This document shows positions 24,204 through 33,404 of a stretch of 64,000 nt of DNA, one piece after another. The position numbers were made by a program, and so were the translations under genes. The notes beneath the pieces were generated by a model, which worked only from the letters and a program-made list of their open reading frames with translations, was not told the DNA's origin and ran no database searches. The first letter of the stretch is position 1. Each line of letters opens with the position of its first letter. The DNA is from Rufibacter roseolus (GTDB lineage Bacteria > Bacteroidota > Bacteroidia > Cytophagales > Hymenobacteraceae), in NCBI RefSeq assembly GCF_017916365.1, contig NZ_JAFMSU010000001.1:2199028-2263027 (forward strand), in the 5' to 3' direction.

Positions 24204-25079
24204 TTATTTCTTGTTTTTGATCTCGGCTAAGAGTTTCTCGTTCAAAGCCACGTAGTCTGCATTGTTTTCTTTTTTAGCTAACTCAATAGATTTCTGGGCG
24301 GTGGTAGTGGCGCCTTTGAAGTCGTTTAGTTTTGCCTGCATTTTAGCTTGCTGGTGTAGGTTCCAGAACTTAGGGTCTTTCTCGTTGGCTTGTTTCATCC
24401 AGGCCAGCGCTTGTTTCAGGTCTTTGTTGGTGTCTGCGTAGTAAGAAGCGGCAGCGGCATACAGGGCAGGTGTCACGTTGGTACCGTTAATCACTTTCTC
24501 CCTGATTTGGGCCATCACTTTGGTGTCTACATCGGTGGTGATTTTCACAGGCACCAAAGTGTTTTCCCAACTGATCTGCAGTACGCCGGAAGAATTGGTG
24601 AGGTCTGCGAAGCCAATGGTGAAGGACTCCACTTTTTCATTCAATCTCTTAGGCGTCACCTTGAAACGCACCTGGTCATCTTCCTGCTTGTAATCAGGAC
24701 CACCGTCTCCCCAAAGTTTGGTGTTCTTGTGGATGACCACGGTCCATTCTTTCTCGCCGGGAATGGTGTACAGCGCGTACTCGCCCGCCGGAACCTTGGT
24801 GCCTTCCAGCATTACCTCATCTGAGAAAGTGATTTTGGTGGCGGCGTTAGCGCCTGTCCGCCATAGTTTACCGTAAGGCGCCAGGTCCCCGAAAATCTTG
24901 CGGCCTTTCACGCTGGGCCGGGAGTAGTCTACGGTTACTTTGGTCAATCCCACTACTTGGGTGACAGAGGCGCTGGGGCTGGCAGCCGGAGTTTGGATCT
25001 GGGCGGAGGCTTGGGTGCCCATCAGGAACAAGGCCATGGCCAATGACCAGACCAGTTGCAGGGATAACATCTTCTTCAT
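24204..25079 (-). CDS. DUF2911 domain exported protein
   Basis: A 291-residue secreted protein. The signal MKKMLSLQLVWSLAMALFLMG ends near TQASA. The DUF2911 domain (about 30-190) has VTKVTVDYSRPSVKGRKIFG, YGKLWRTGANAATKITF and PAGEYALYTIPGEKEWTVVIHK, all typical of this family from Bacteroidota. The last about 90 residues form a helical repeat of TPR type (ALAWMKQANEKDPKFWNLHQQAKMQAKLNDFKGATT). The role is not known. ATG 25079 is chosen because the next upstream start adds only 4 residues before the signal. It is convergent with the nitroreductase gene. Confidence 0.92.
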   Translation of the reverse strand: MKKMLSLQLVWSLAMALFLMGTQASAQIQTPAASPSASVTQVVGLTKVTVDYSRPSVKGRKIFGDLAPYGKLWRTGANAATKITFSDEVMLEGTKVPAGEYALYTIPGEKEWTVVIHKNTKLWGDGGPDYKQEDDQVRFKVTPKRLNEKVESFTIGFADLTNSSGVLQISWENTLVPVKITTDVDTKVMAQIREKVINGTNVTPALYAAAASYYADTNKDLKQALAWMKQANEKDPKFWNLHQQAKMQAKLNDFKGATTTAQKSIELAKKENNADYVALNEKLLAEIKNKK

Positions 25080-25467
25080 ATTACAGCTCAATTATGCTTG
25101 GTTTGATTGTGAAGTAATATTAATCAAAAGAAAGAATTCTACCTACGCTACCGCCATTTGGCGGCCATTCCATTTATAGCCAATCCTGCAAGTTAGCTCA
25201 CCTGCAAGTGTTTTTGTTTTAGAACTATTTCTATAAAAACAGGCCAAAAATAAGCTTAAACCCAGCTTGGTGGAAGACTCAATTTATTGTAAGAATGAAA
25301 AATTTTACTCTGTTTCCTTATGAGTTTGGTGTAGCCTTTAACTTATCATCTAGTAGATTATTAAGCACTTGCGTGAAGGTTTGCTGTAAAATCCTTTTGA
25401 AATATGGCAATAAAAAATTAGATTACATTTATAAAGTAGTCGGTTTGTTAACATAATTCAAAAAAGC
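25080..25467. other. Divergent promoter region of DUF2911 and the first SusC gene
   Basis: Very AT-rich at its right end. TACATTTA (25424-25431) is one base off the -7 consensus and TTTG (25396-25399) lies 24 nt before it, a candidate susC promoter with long spacing. A degenerate dispersed palindrome is at 25216-25262. No gene is supported, and no sigma/anti-sigma pair or sensor gene precedes the SusC gene. Confidence 0.4.
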
Positions 25468-28400
25468 ATGAAAAGACATCTACTCTTGTGCTTAATTTTG
25501 CTGACCGTACTTCATCTTAGTGCTGTTGGGCAAAGTAGAACCATCTCGGGGAGGGTCACCTCCGCCGCCGATGGTACCCCTTTACCAGGGGTGAGCGTGG
25601 TGGTGAAAGGTACCACCACGGGAGCGAGTACTGACGCAAACGGTCGGTATGAATTGAATGTGTCTGGCAACCCAACGCTGGTCTTTTCCTTTGTAGGGTT
25701 CCTGAATAGGGAGGTACCCGTTGGCGCCAGCAGTACCATTGATGTGGCCTTAGCTGAGGACACCAAAACCATCAGTGAGGTAGTGGTGGTGGGGTACGGT
25801 ACCCAGGAGGCCCGGGACGTGGTGGGTTCCATTGCCAGCGTGAAGGGCGAGGAGATCGCTGATATTCCGGTGCCCAGCGTGGAGTCGGCCATCCAGGGGC
25901 GCGTAGCGGGGGTGCAGATCACGTCCGGAAGCGGAAAGGTGGGGCAAGGCATCAAGGTGCGGGTGCGCGGTTCGGCCTCGGTGACAGCGGGTAACCAGCC
26001 GCTCTACGTGGTGGACGGCATACCTATCACCTCAGAAAACCAGGGGATAGAAAACAACGAACCCACCAACCCTTTGGCTGACCTAAACCCCAATGACATT
26101 GAATCCATTGAGATCCTCAAAGATGCTTCCTCCTCGGCCATCTACGGCTCCCGGGCCTCCAATGGCGTGGTGCTCATCACCACCAAGCGGGGCAAGGCCG
26201 GAAAAACCGCTTTCAATTTTGACTACAGCACCGGTTTCAGCAAGCCCACAAACAAAGTGGAGTTCCTGAACAGTGCTGAGTACCTGGAGCTCTTCAATGA
26301 ATCCGTGGCGAATTCAGAATTAGCCCAGTTGTACATTGACTTTGGGTTAGTGGCTGACCTTGACGAGTTCAAGGATGCTTTCCTGCCGGAGTGGCGCAAC
26401 CCGGCCTACTCAAACTGGCAGGACCAGGTTTTCCGTACAGCGGGCTACAACCAGTTTGACCTTACCGCCAGCGGCGGCACGGAGAAAACCCGGTTTTACG
26501 TGGGGGGCTCCTACACAGACCAGGAAGGTATACTGCTGGGCAACAACTTCAAAAGGGCCAGCGCCCGCATCAACATTGACCACAACGCCACCGATAAGCT
26601 CACGATAGGAGTGAACTTCAGCCTGGCCCGCACCGTCAATGACCGGGTAGCCGATGACAACGCCTTTGCCACGCCGTTGCAGATTGTGGCCCTGCCTCCC
26701 GTTCAGCCCATCATTGACCCCGAGACCGGCGAATACAATACCAATACTGCCTATTACAACGGGTTAATTGAGATAAGGGACGCATTCAGGAAATCAATAG
26801 GTTACCGCAATCTGAGCACCATTTACGCCAGCTACAATATTGTGCCGGGCCTTACCTTCCGGAGTGAGCTGGGTTTGGACCTCCTGAACCAGGGTGAGAA
26901 CACCTACCAGGGGCGCGAAACCCAGGACGGTGCACCGGCAGGCGCCGCCGAAAGCCGGTCCGTGACGGTGCTGAACTACACCACCAACAACTTCCTCAAC
27001 TACTTAAAACAGATAGGGGAGATCCACAACGTAGAAACTACCCTGGGCATGAGTTTCCAGAAATCAGAGACCGAGGCTAATTACGTGTCAGGCATTGGTT
27101 TCCCCAGCGATGACTTCAAACGGATCACCAATGCCGCCGAGATCAACTTCGGGACTTCTGAAGGCACGGAGTACTCCCTGCTTTCCTACTTTGCCCGGGT
27201 GAACTACAAACTGCTGGATAAATACCTGCTTTCCCTCAGCGGACGTCTGGATGGGTCTTCTCGCTTTGGAGCCAATAACCGCTACGGTTTCTTTCCGGCG
27301 GTGGGCGTAGGCTGGATCCTGTCTGAAGAGCCCTTTTTCCAGGGAGCGGAATTCCTGAGCCTGTTGAAACTGAGGGCCAGCTACGGGTTCACCGGTAATG
27401 ACAACATCGGTAACTTTGACGCCCGGGGCCTGTACACCTCCGGGTCCTATGCCGGGAATCCGGGTATAATTCCCTTGTCGGTAGAGAACCCAGACCTCAA
27501 GTGGGAAACCACCGAGCAGCTGGACCTTGGCATTAACTTCGGGCTTTTCAAGAACCGCATCAACGGTGGGGTGGAGTATTACCAGAAGAAAACCGAGGAT
27601 TTGCTTTTGGCAGTGCAAGTGCCGGCTACCTCGGGATTTGCCACCGTCACCAGAAACGTGGGTAACCTGGAGAACAAAGGCGTGGAGGTAACCCTGAACA
27701 CCGAGAACCTGGTGGGCGCCTTTACCTGGTCCTCCAGCTTTAACATTGCCTTCAACCGGAACAAGATCACCAACCTGAACGGGCAGGTTATTACCTCCGG
27801 GGCGGTAAACAGGGCGGTGGAAGGGCAGCCTATTGGGGTATTCTACACCTTTAAGTACGCCGGGGTGGACCCTGCCAACGGCGATGCGCTCTATTACCTG
27901 CGGGCCGGCTCTGATGAGACCACCAATGATTACGGCGCCGCCGAACAGCAGGTGGTGGGTGACCCCAACCCCGATTACGTGGGTGGTTTCTACAATTCGT
28001 TCGGTTTCAAAGGTTTTGACCTGAGCCTACTGTTGCAGTTCTCCTACGGCAATGAGATTTACAACAACGCCGGCCGGTTCCAGTCGGCCAACATGGACTA
28101 CATAGACAACCAGACCAGGGATCAGCTCAACCGCTGGCGCCAGCCTGGAGATATCACCAGGGTGCCGCAGGCCAGGTTTGGTGATGCCAACGGAACAGGA
28201 ACTTCGTCTCGGTGGCTCTATGATGGCTCTTACCTGAGGGGAAAAACCATTACGCTGGGGTACACGCTTCCTGCGGCTCTGATAGGTAAGTTCCACCTTA
28301 CCCGGGTAAGGGTGTATGCCTCCGGCCAGAACTTTTTCACCATCACAGATTACCCCGGTTGGGACCCAGAGGTGGATACGCCTGGCACAGAGGTAACCAA

Positions 28401-28488
28401 CCAGCGCCAGAATGTGGGCATCGGGGTAGACTTCTATACCACGCCGCAGGCCAAGACCATCACGTTTGGGGTTAACATCGGATTCTGA
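25468..28488 (+). CDS. SusC/RagA family TonB-linked outer-membrane transporter (pair 1)
   Basis: A 1006-residue outer-membrane receptor that imports a bound nutrient with energy from TonB. The signal peptide ends near LSAVGQ. A carboxypeptidase-regulatory-like domain (about 25-105: SGRVTSAADGTPLPGVSVVVKG) is followed by a TonB box-like stretch (EVVVVGYGTQ, about 105-115), the plug (VESAIQGRVAGVQI, YGSRASNGVVLITTKRG) and a 22-strand barrel ending in FGVNIGF with a terminal Phe. All SusC hallmarks are there. It lacks the N-terminal STN domain needed for ECF sigma signalling, so it is probably not its own sensor. The ligand is not known. The SusD partner starts 18 nt downstream. Confidence 0.96.
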   Translation: MKRHLLLCLILLTVLHLSAVGQSRTISGRVTSAADGTPLPGVSVVVKGTTTGASTDANGRYELNVSGNPTLVFSFVGFLNREVPVGASSTIDVALAEDTKTISEVVVVGYGTQEARDVVGSIASVKGEEIADIPVPSVESAIQGRVAGVQITSGSGKVGQGIKVRVRGSASVTAGNQPLYVVDGIPITSENQGIENNEPTNPLADLNPNDIESIEILKDASSSAIYGSRASNGVVLITTKRGKAGKTAFNFDYSTGFSKPTNKVEFLNSAEYLELFNESVANSELAQLYIDFGLVADLDEFKDAFLPEWRNPAYSNWQDQVFRTAGYNQFDLTASGGTEKTRFYVGGSYTDQEGILLGNNFKRASARINIDHNATDKLTIGVNFSLARTVNDRVADDNAFATPLQIVALPPVQPIIDPETGEYNTNTAYYNGLIEIRDAFRKSIGYRNLSTIYASYNIVPGLTFRSELGLDLLNQGENTYQGRETQDGAPAGAAESRSVTVLNYTTNNFLNYLKQIGEIHNVETTLGMSFQKSETEANYVSGIGFPSDDFKRITNAAEINFGTSEGTEYSLLSYFARVNYKLLDKYLLSLSGRLDGSSRFGANNRYGFFPAVGVGWILSEEPFFQGAEFLSLLKLRASYGFTGNDNIGNFDARGLYTSGSYAGNPGIIPLSVENPDLKWETTEQLDLGINFGLFKNRINGGVEYYQKKTEDLLLAVQVPATSGFATVTRNVGNLENKGVEVTLNTENLVGAFTWSSSFNIAFNRNKITNLNGQVITSGAVNRAVEGQPIGVFYTFKYAGVDPANGDALYYLRAGSDETTNDYGAAEQQVVGDPNPDYVGGFYNSFGFKGFDLSLLLQFSYGNEIYNNAGRFQSANMDYIDNQTRDQLNRWRQPGDITRVPQARFGDANGTGTSSRWLYDGSYLRGKTITLGYTLPAALIGKFHLTRVRVYASGQNFFTITDYPGWDPEVDTPGTEVTNQRQNVGIGVDFYTTPQAKTITFGVNIGF

Positions 28489-28506
28489 CTTGCCTACTAT
28501 GTCCTA

Positions 28507-29937
28507 ATGACTACAGCCATGAGAAGTTATAGATATATCCTCACCAGATTCTTTCCGGCCCTAGGCCTGTGCATGCTGCTGGGCACCAGCAGTTGCGACG
28601 ATGAACTTGAAGTAGACCCCCAGCAATCCATTGACGCCGGCCAGGCCCTTACCACTTCCCAAGGGGTGCAGAGTGCCTTGATTGGGGCCTATGAACGGTT
28701 GCAGGGTGGCCCTTTGTACTCCGGTGACCTGAACCTGATGAGTGAGCTGCTGGGCAGTACCGGTAACCTTATTTGGGGCGGTACTTTCCTTACTTACCGG
28801 CAACTGTTTCAGAAACAAATCACTACAGACAATGCTGTGGTGGCGAATACCTGGATACGGGCGTACAGTGCCATCAATGTGGTGAACAACGTCATCAAAG
28901 CGGTAGGGGTAGTGGACGAAGACCAGAGGGATGAGGTGCTGGGAGAAGCGCTCTTTATTCGGGGACTGGTGTATTTTGACCTGGTTCGCTTCTACGGGTT
29001 ACCGTATGAGCCGGGGCAGCAAAATACCCAGTTGGGGGTACCTATTGTTTTAGAGCCTACCACTGTGCTGAGCAATGCCAACAATGTGCCGCGTAATACC
29101 GTGGAGGAAGTCTATGCCCAGGCCATTGAGGATCTCACCCGAGCCCGGGATTTATTGCCTGACAGGGCCAACCTTGATGACCAGAAAGAGGATGGGGCTG
29201 CAGCCAATACCTATGCAGCCAGTGCGGTACTGGCCAGAATTTACCTGCAGCAGGCCGGAGAACCCGGCAACTCTGCTGAAGGGCCTTACCTGACCAAAGC
29301 CGCCGAAGAAGCGAATAGAGTCATTGAGCAAGGCGGCTTTGCCTTGGTGGAGGATTTCTCCGGAGAATTTAATAACTCACAGAATACCTCAGAGGACATC
29401 TTCGCCATTCAGCAGACGGTGCAAAGCAATGCCGGGCAGTCCAACGAAGGTCTGGCAACTTTTTACTCTGCCAACGAGCGTGCTGAGATTGAGGTGGCTG
29501 CTTCTTTTCTAACCGAGTTTGAAGACGGTGACGAACGAGCCGAGGTCCTGTACCTGGATGATGACGATGTGGCCAGGAATGGGAAATATGACGTTTACTC
29601 GGCCAATGTGCCCATTATCAGGCTGGCGGAGATGTACTTGATCAGGGCGGAGGCAAATCAGCGACTGGGTACCGCCCTGGGCGCCACACCCCTGGAGGAC
29701 ATCAATACCATCCGCAGCCGGGCAGATATTCCGTCACTTACGTCAGTTTCCCTGGACGATATCCTGCGGGAGCGGACCCTGGAACTGGCCTTTGAAGGTC
29801 AGCTGCTCCACGACTTAAAACGCTTGAGAAGGGATGTGGGTGATTTGCCCTATAACGCAGGGGAACTGGTGCTGCCCATTCCTCTGCGGGAAATAAACGC
29901 TAATCCTAGCTTGGTACAAAACGAGGCTTATACCTAG
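28507..29937 (+). CDS. SusD/RagB family nutrient-binding lipoprotein (pair 1)
   Basis: A 476-residue lipoprotein that forms the extracellular lid over the SusC barrel. The lipobox is LLGTSSC (Cys at about 30), followed by acidic DDELEVDP. The helical TPR-rich core shows ALFIRGLVYFDLVRFYG (about 155-171) and the C-terminal IIRLAEMYLIRAEANQRLG (about 376-394), both family signatures. The start could be ATG 28507 or ATG 28519, since both keep the signal. It is co-transcribed with SusC. A strong palindromic terminator follows 30 nt after the stop. No glycoside hydrolase or peptidase lies in this unit to hint at the ligand. Confidence 0.95.
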   Translation: MTTAMRSYRYILTRFFPALGLCMLLGTSSCDDELEVDPQQSIDAGQALTTSQGVQSALIGAYERLQGGPLYSGDLNLMSELLGSTGNLIWGGTFLTYRQLFQKQITTDNAVVANTWIRAYSAINVVNNVIKAVGVVDEDQRDEVLGEALFIRGLVYFDLVRFYGLPYEPGQQNTQLGVPIVLEPTTVLSNANNVPRNTVEEVYAQAIEDLTRARDLLPDRANLDDQKEDGAAANTYAASAVLARIYLQQAGEPGNSAEGPYLTKAAEEANRVIEQGGFALVEDFSGEFNNSQNTSEDIFAIQQTVQSNAGQSNEGLATFYSANERAEIEVAASFLTEFEDGDERAEVLYLDDDDVARNGKYDVYSANVPIIRLAEMYLIRAEANQRLGTALGATPLEDINTIRSRADIPSLTSVSLDDILRERTLELAFEGQLLHDLKRLRRDVGDLPYNAGELVLPIPLREINANPSLVQNEAYT

Positions 29938-29967
29938 GGTTGTTTTCCGGGAGTGAATTCTGATTGC

Positions 29968-30006
29968 CGTTTAGGGGCTGCTTTTGGAAAAAGCAGCCCC
30001 TAAACG
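29968..30006. terminator. Palindromic terminator after SusCD pair 1
   Basis: CGTTTAGGGGCTGCTTTT (29968-29985) pairs with 29989-30006 around a 3-nt loop (in practice a slightly shorter stem). Dispersed-family copy. Confidence 0.8.
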
Positions 30007-30446
30007 CTTTTAGGAGGCGGCCAAATTGAATCTTAGTCTGCCTTTGTTTGCATTGGAATTTCAAAAAATAAGCTCTAAACCCAAGGATTATACTATGGAA
30101 TAGAAAGCGCTCCTGGTTTTGATCTGGCAGATTAGCAAATAAATCATGTCTATGGGAAGGAGGTATGAGGCAGAAGTCTGCTTCGTTTTTTAGCTGGAAC
30201 TTTGGTTTACATAACTTTTTTCTGCACCAATAGAAAAAAGTTTTCTGATAATATTTTACCCAAAACGAGCCATGCATTAATAAATTGTTAAACCGGGTAA
30301 AAGCATTTGGCAAATCTTTACTGATCTAGTATTGTATTGTTATTTTCATAAATTTTGTCATCAATGCTTACGATTTTGGTTTGTTTGAATATTGTTGATA
30401 AAGCTCTACTTTGGGAGGATATTCGCAAACTTTCAAACAAAACCAA
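30007..30446. other. Gap between SusCD pairs with a promoter for pair 2
   Basis: No supported gene. TTTG (30384-30387), 19 nt, then TACTTTG (30407-30413) is a plausible Bacteroidota promoter 34 nt before the second SusC start, although the -7 box is one base short of TAnnTTTG. Base composition is strongly AT-rich. Confidence 0.45.
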
Positions 30447-33386
30447 ATGAAAAAACATGTACTCTTGTTCTTGTTTTTGCTCAATGTGCTAGGTTTTAGT
30501 GCAATGGCGCAGAATAGAACTATCTCCGGGCGAGTGGTCTCGGCAGCAGATGGATTAGCACTACCGGGTGTGAGTGTGGTTGTGAAGGGAACAACCATTG
30601 GTGCCAGTACTGATGTGGAGGGACGGTATCAAATCAGTGTTACAGGTTCACCAACCTTAGTTTTTACTTTCATAGGGTTTTCTCCACGTGAAGAAATAGT
30701 TGGTACCAGATCTATCATTGATGTGCGCCTTGCAGATGATGCGAAAGCCCTTCAGGAAGTGGTCGTAACCAGTTACACCACCCAAAACAAGAGGGAAGTT
30801 ACCGGATCTATCGCTACTGTAAAGGCAAATGAAATTGCTTCCTATCCATTAGGGTCTTTTGATCAAGCCCTGCAAGGAAAAGCCCCTGGAATATTGGTGC
30901 AGGCAAACTCAGGGCAGCCTGGAGCAGCAGCTAACGTGCTGATTAGAGGTACAGGTTCACTTTTGGGATCAAACCAACCTCTCTACATCCTGGATGGGGT
31001 AGAAATATCCGCCAGTGATTTTGCCACTTTGAACCCTGCAGACTTTGAATCTTTGAACATTTTAAAAGATGCTTCTTCTACAGCTCCTTATGGTTCAAGA
31101 GGGGCTAACGGGGTAATTGTAATTACCTCCAAAAGAGGAAAAGTAGGCACTACACGTATTAACTACGATGTACAGTACGGTTTATCCAAAGCCCCTGAAA
31201 ACAGGTTGCGAGTAATGAATACTCAGGAAAAACTGGACTATGAATTAAGCCAGGGCAATCCGTATGAATGGACTGATGAGGACTTAGCCCGTTTAAGACA
31301 AATCAACACCAATTGGGAGGATGTATTCTTCCAAACCGGTAAAACTTCTAGTCACACATTAAGTGCATCTGGCGGAGCAGGTAAAACCACTTACTTCCTG
31401 TCTGGTTCTATTTTCGACCAAACCGGTACTGTTAGAACAACCGGTTTAAAGCGGTACACTGGTCGTGCCAATGTTACCAGTGAAGCTGGAAACTTTCAAT
31501 TTGGTTTGAACTCTACGTTTGGGGTTTCCAAATTCTCTGGTACTAGTGAAGCCAACACGGGTATAGCTGCTCCTTTAAATGCTGTTCGCTGGTCTAACCC
31601 TTATGAAACTCCATATGATGAGGAGGGCAACTACACAGAGATTTATTCAGGTCAGCCTAACGCGTTACAGGAACTCCTTGAAAACTCTAACAGCAGAAGA
31701 CAATTAAAAGGAGTAGGTAATGTATTTGTAGGATATACAGTTCCATTCATTCAAGGCTTGTCTTTGAGAACCAACTGGGGCGGAGATTTCACAGCAAACG
31801 AAAATACCACCTTTTTTAATCCTACTACTGCTTCAGGTTCATCTGCTACCGGTGGTTCGGGTAGTTTTGCCCGGAATTATGGAAGTAATTTTCGGTACAC
31901 CGGAACAACCTCCATCTCCTTTAAAAGAGATATTGGTGCTGACCATACCTTCAGCATTGGTTTGTTCAATGAAATTGTTAACAATACCGGCCGCAACTTC
32001 GGGTTTACCGGCTATGGTTTAGGTGGTGCCTTCCAGAACGAAGCAGGTATTACACCGGGTACTTCTGATAACGGATTCATTCCCGCTGTAAATGGTAATG
32101 GCTTTGAAAATGCACTACTTTCATATTTTACCATAGTTAACTACGGCTTTAAAAACCGTTATTTTCTGGATCTAAGTGCCCGGCGTGACGGATCTTCTCG
32201 TTTTGGTGCTGACCGGCGCTTTGCCAACTTTGGATCAGTAGGATTGAGCTGGATTGTGACAGCAGAACCTTTCATGGAAGGCCTTACTAACATCTTCAAC
32301 GAACTGAAGTATAAAATCAGCTATGGTTCAGCCGGTAACCAGAATGGGATTGGCAACTTTGAAGCCAGAGAACTCTTTGGCCGTGCAGTGTATAATGGGG
32401 TAAGTGGTTTAGTACAGACCCAATTAGCTAATCCAGAATTACAATGGGAAAGAAAAACCACCTTTAATACTGGTATAGAATTAGCCACCTTACAAGGCAG
32501 AGTAAGATCTACTATTGAGTATTACAACGCTGTCACCTCTGATCTGTTCCTGAACCGTCAGCTATCCAGAACTTCTGGTTACAATGACATCACTACCAAC
32601 ATTGGTGAATTACGCAACAGAGGGGTTGAATTCTCACTAGAAGGTGACCTGGTTAAAACGCCGAGCCTTACCTGGTCTGCTAATGTAAGTTTAACTTACA
32701 ACCAAAACGAAATCACCAAATTGATAGGGGGAGGCCAAACCGAGCAAATTGATGGAATCACTATCAACCGGGTAGGTGAACCTTTGAACACGCTTTATCT
32801 GGTGCGTTTCGCCGGGGTGAATCCTGTAAACGGTAATGCCCAGTATTTGACCAAAGACGGTGAGATCACGGAGCAATATGACCCTGCAGACCGCGTTCTG
32901 GCCGGATCTACTCAGGTTCCATTCTTTGGTGGTTTTGGTTCATCTTTGAATTTCAGAGGATTTGAGGTAAATGCCTTTTTTAGTTTTGTGAAAGGAAATA
33001 AGATTTACAACAACGAAAGAAGCAACATCATCAACCCTACTTACTTATGGGATAACCTAAGTGCAGAATTAACCCGTGAGTGGAAAAAATCAGGTGACAT
33101 CACTGATGTTCCTTACTCTGCTAGTGAGTATCAGGCTGAAGTGACCAGATTGGTTGAAAGCGGTGATTTTCTGCGGTTACGTAACCTGAATGTTGCTTAT
33201 AACTTGCCAAAGCACTGGGCTCAGTCAATAAAGGTGCAAAGCATCCGCGTTTATGCCCAGGGGCAAAACCTGAAGACTTGGACCAAATTCATGGGCTGGG
33301 ATCCTGAAATAACAGGGGCTTCTTTGATTGGTGCTCAGTATCCTGCTTTACGCACGGTTACTTTTGGTTTAAGTGTTGGTTTTTAA
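30447..33386 (+). CDS. SusC/RagA family TonB-linked outer-membrane transporter (pair 2)
   Basis: A 979-residue outer-membrane receptor with the same plan as the protein at 25468-28488: signal ending FSAMAQ, carboxypeptidase-regulatory-like domain (SGRVVSAADGLALPGVSVVV), TonB-box region EVVVTSYTTQ, plug (LGSFDQALQGKAPGILVQ, YGSRGANGVIVITSKRG) and a barrel ending FGLSVGF. The N-terminal about 80 residues are clearly related to pair 1 even at DNA level. Third codon positions are visibly richer in A and T than in pair 1. ATG 30447 is chosen because the promoter-like element lies just upstream and the frame-opening start at 30411 would leave no leader. The ligand is unknown. Confidence 0.95.
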   Translation: MKKHVLLFLFLLNVLGFSAMAQNRTISGRVVSAADGLALPGVSVVVKGTTIGASTDVEGRYQISVTGSPTLVFTFIGFSPREEIVGTRSIIDVRLADDAKALQEVVVTSYTTQNKREVTGSIATVKANEIASYPLGSFDQALQGKAPGILVQANSGQPGAAANVLIRGTGSLLGSNQPLYILDGVEISASDFATLNPADFESLNILKDASSTAPYGSRGANGVIVITSKRGKVGTTRINYDVQYGLSKAPENRLRVMNTQEKLDYELSQGNPYEWTDEDLARLRQINTNWEDVFFQTGKTSSHTLSASGGAGKTTYFLSGSIFDQTGTVRTTGLKRYTGRANVTSEAGNFQFGLNSTFGVSKFSGTSEANTGIAAPLNAVRWSNPYETPYDEEGNYTEIYSGQPNALQELLENSNSRRQLKGVGNVFVGYTVPFIQGLSLRTNWGGDFTANENTTFFNPTTASGSSATGGSGSFARNYGSNFRYTGTTSISFKRDIGADHTFSIGLFNEIVNNTGRNFGFTGYGLGGAFQNEAGITPGTSDNGFIPAVNGNGFENALLSYFTIVNYGFKNRYFLDLSARRDGSSRFGADRRFANFGSVGLSWIVTAEPFMEGLTNIFNELKYKISYGSAGNQNGIGNFEARELFGRAVYNGVSGLVQTQLANPELQWERKTTFNTGIELATLQGRVRSTIEYYNAVTSDLFLNRQLSRTSGYNDITTNIGELRNRGVEFSLEGDLVKTPSLTWSANVSLTYNQNEITKLIGGGQTEQIDGITINRVGEPLNTLYLVRFAGVNPVNGNAQYLTKDGEITEQYDPADRVLAGSTQVPFFGGFGSSLNFRGFEVNAFFSFVKGNKIYNNERSNIINPTYLWDNLSAELTREWKKSGDITDVPYSASEYQAEVTRLVESGDFLRLRNLNVAYNLPKHWAQSIKVQSIRVYAQGQNLKTWTKFMGWDPEITGASLIGAQYPALRTVTFGLSVGF

Positions 33387-33404
33387 CAAGTAAGAATTAC
33401 TAAA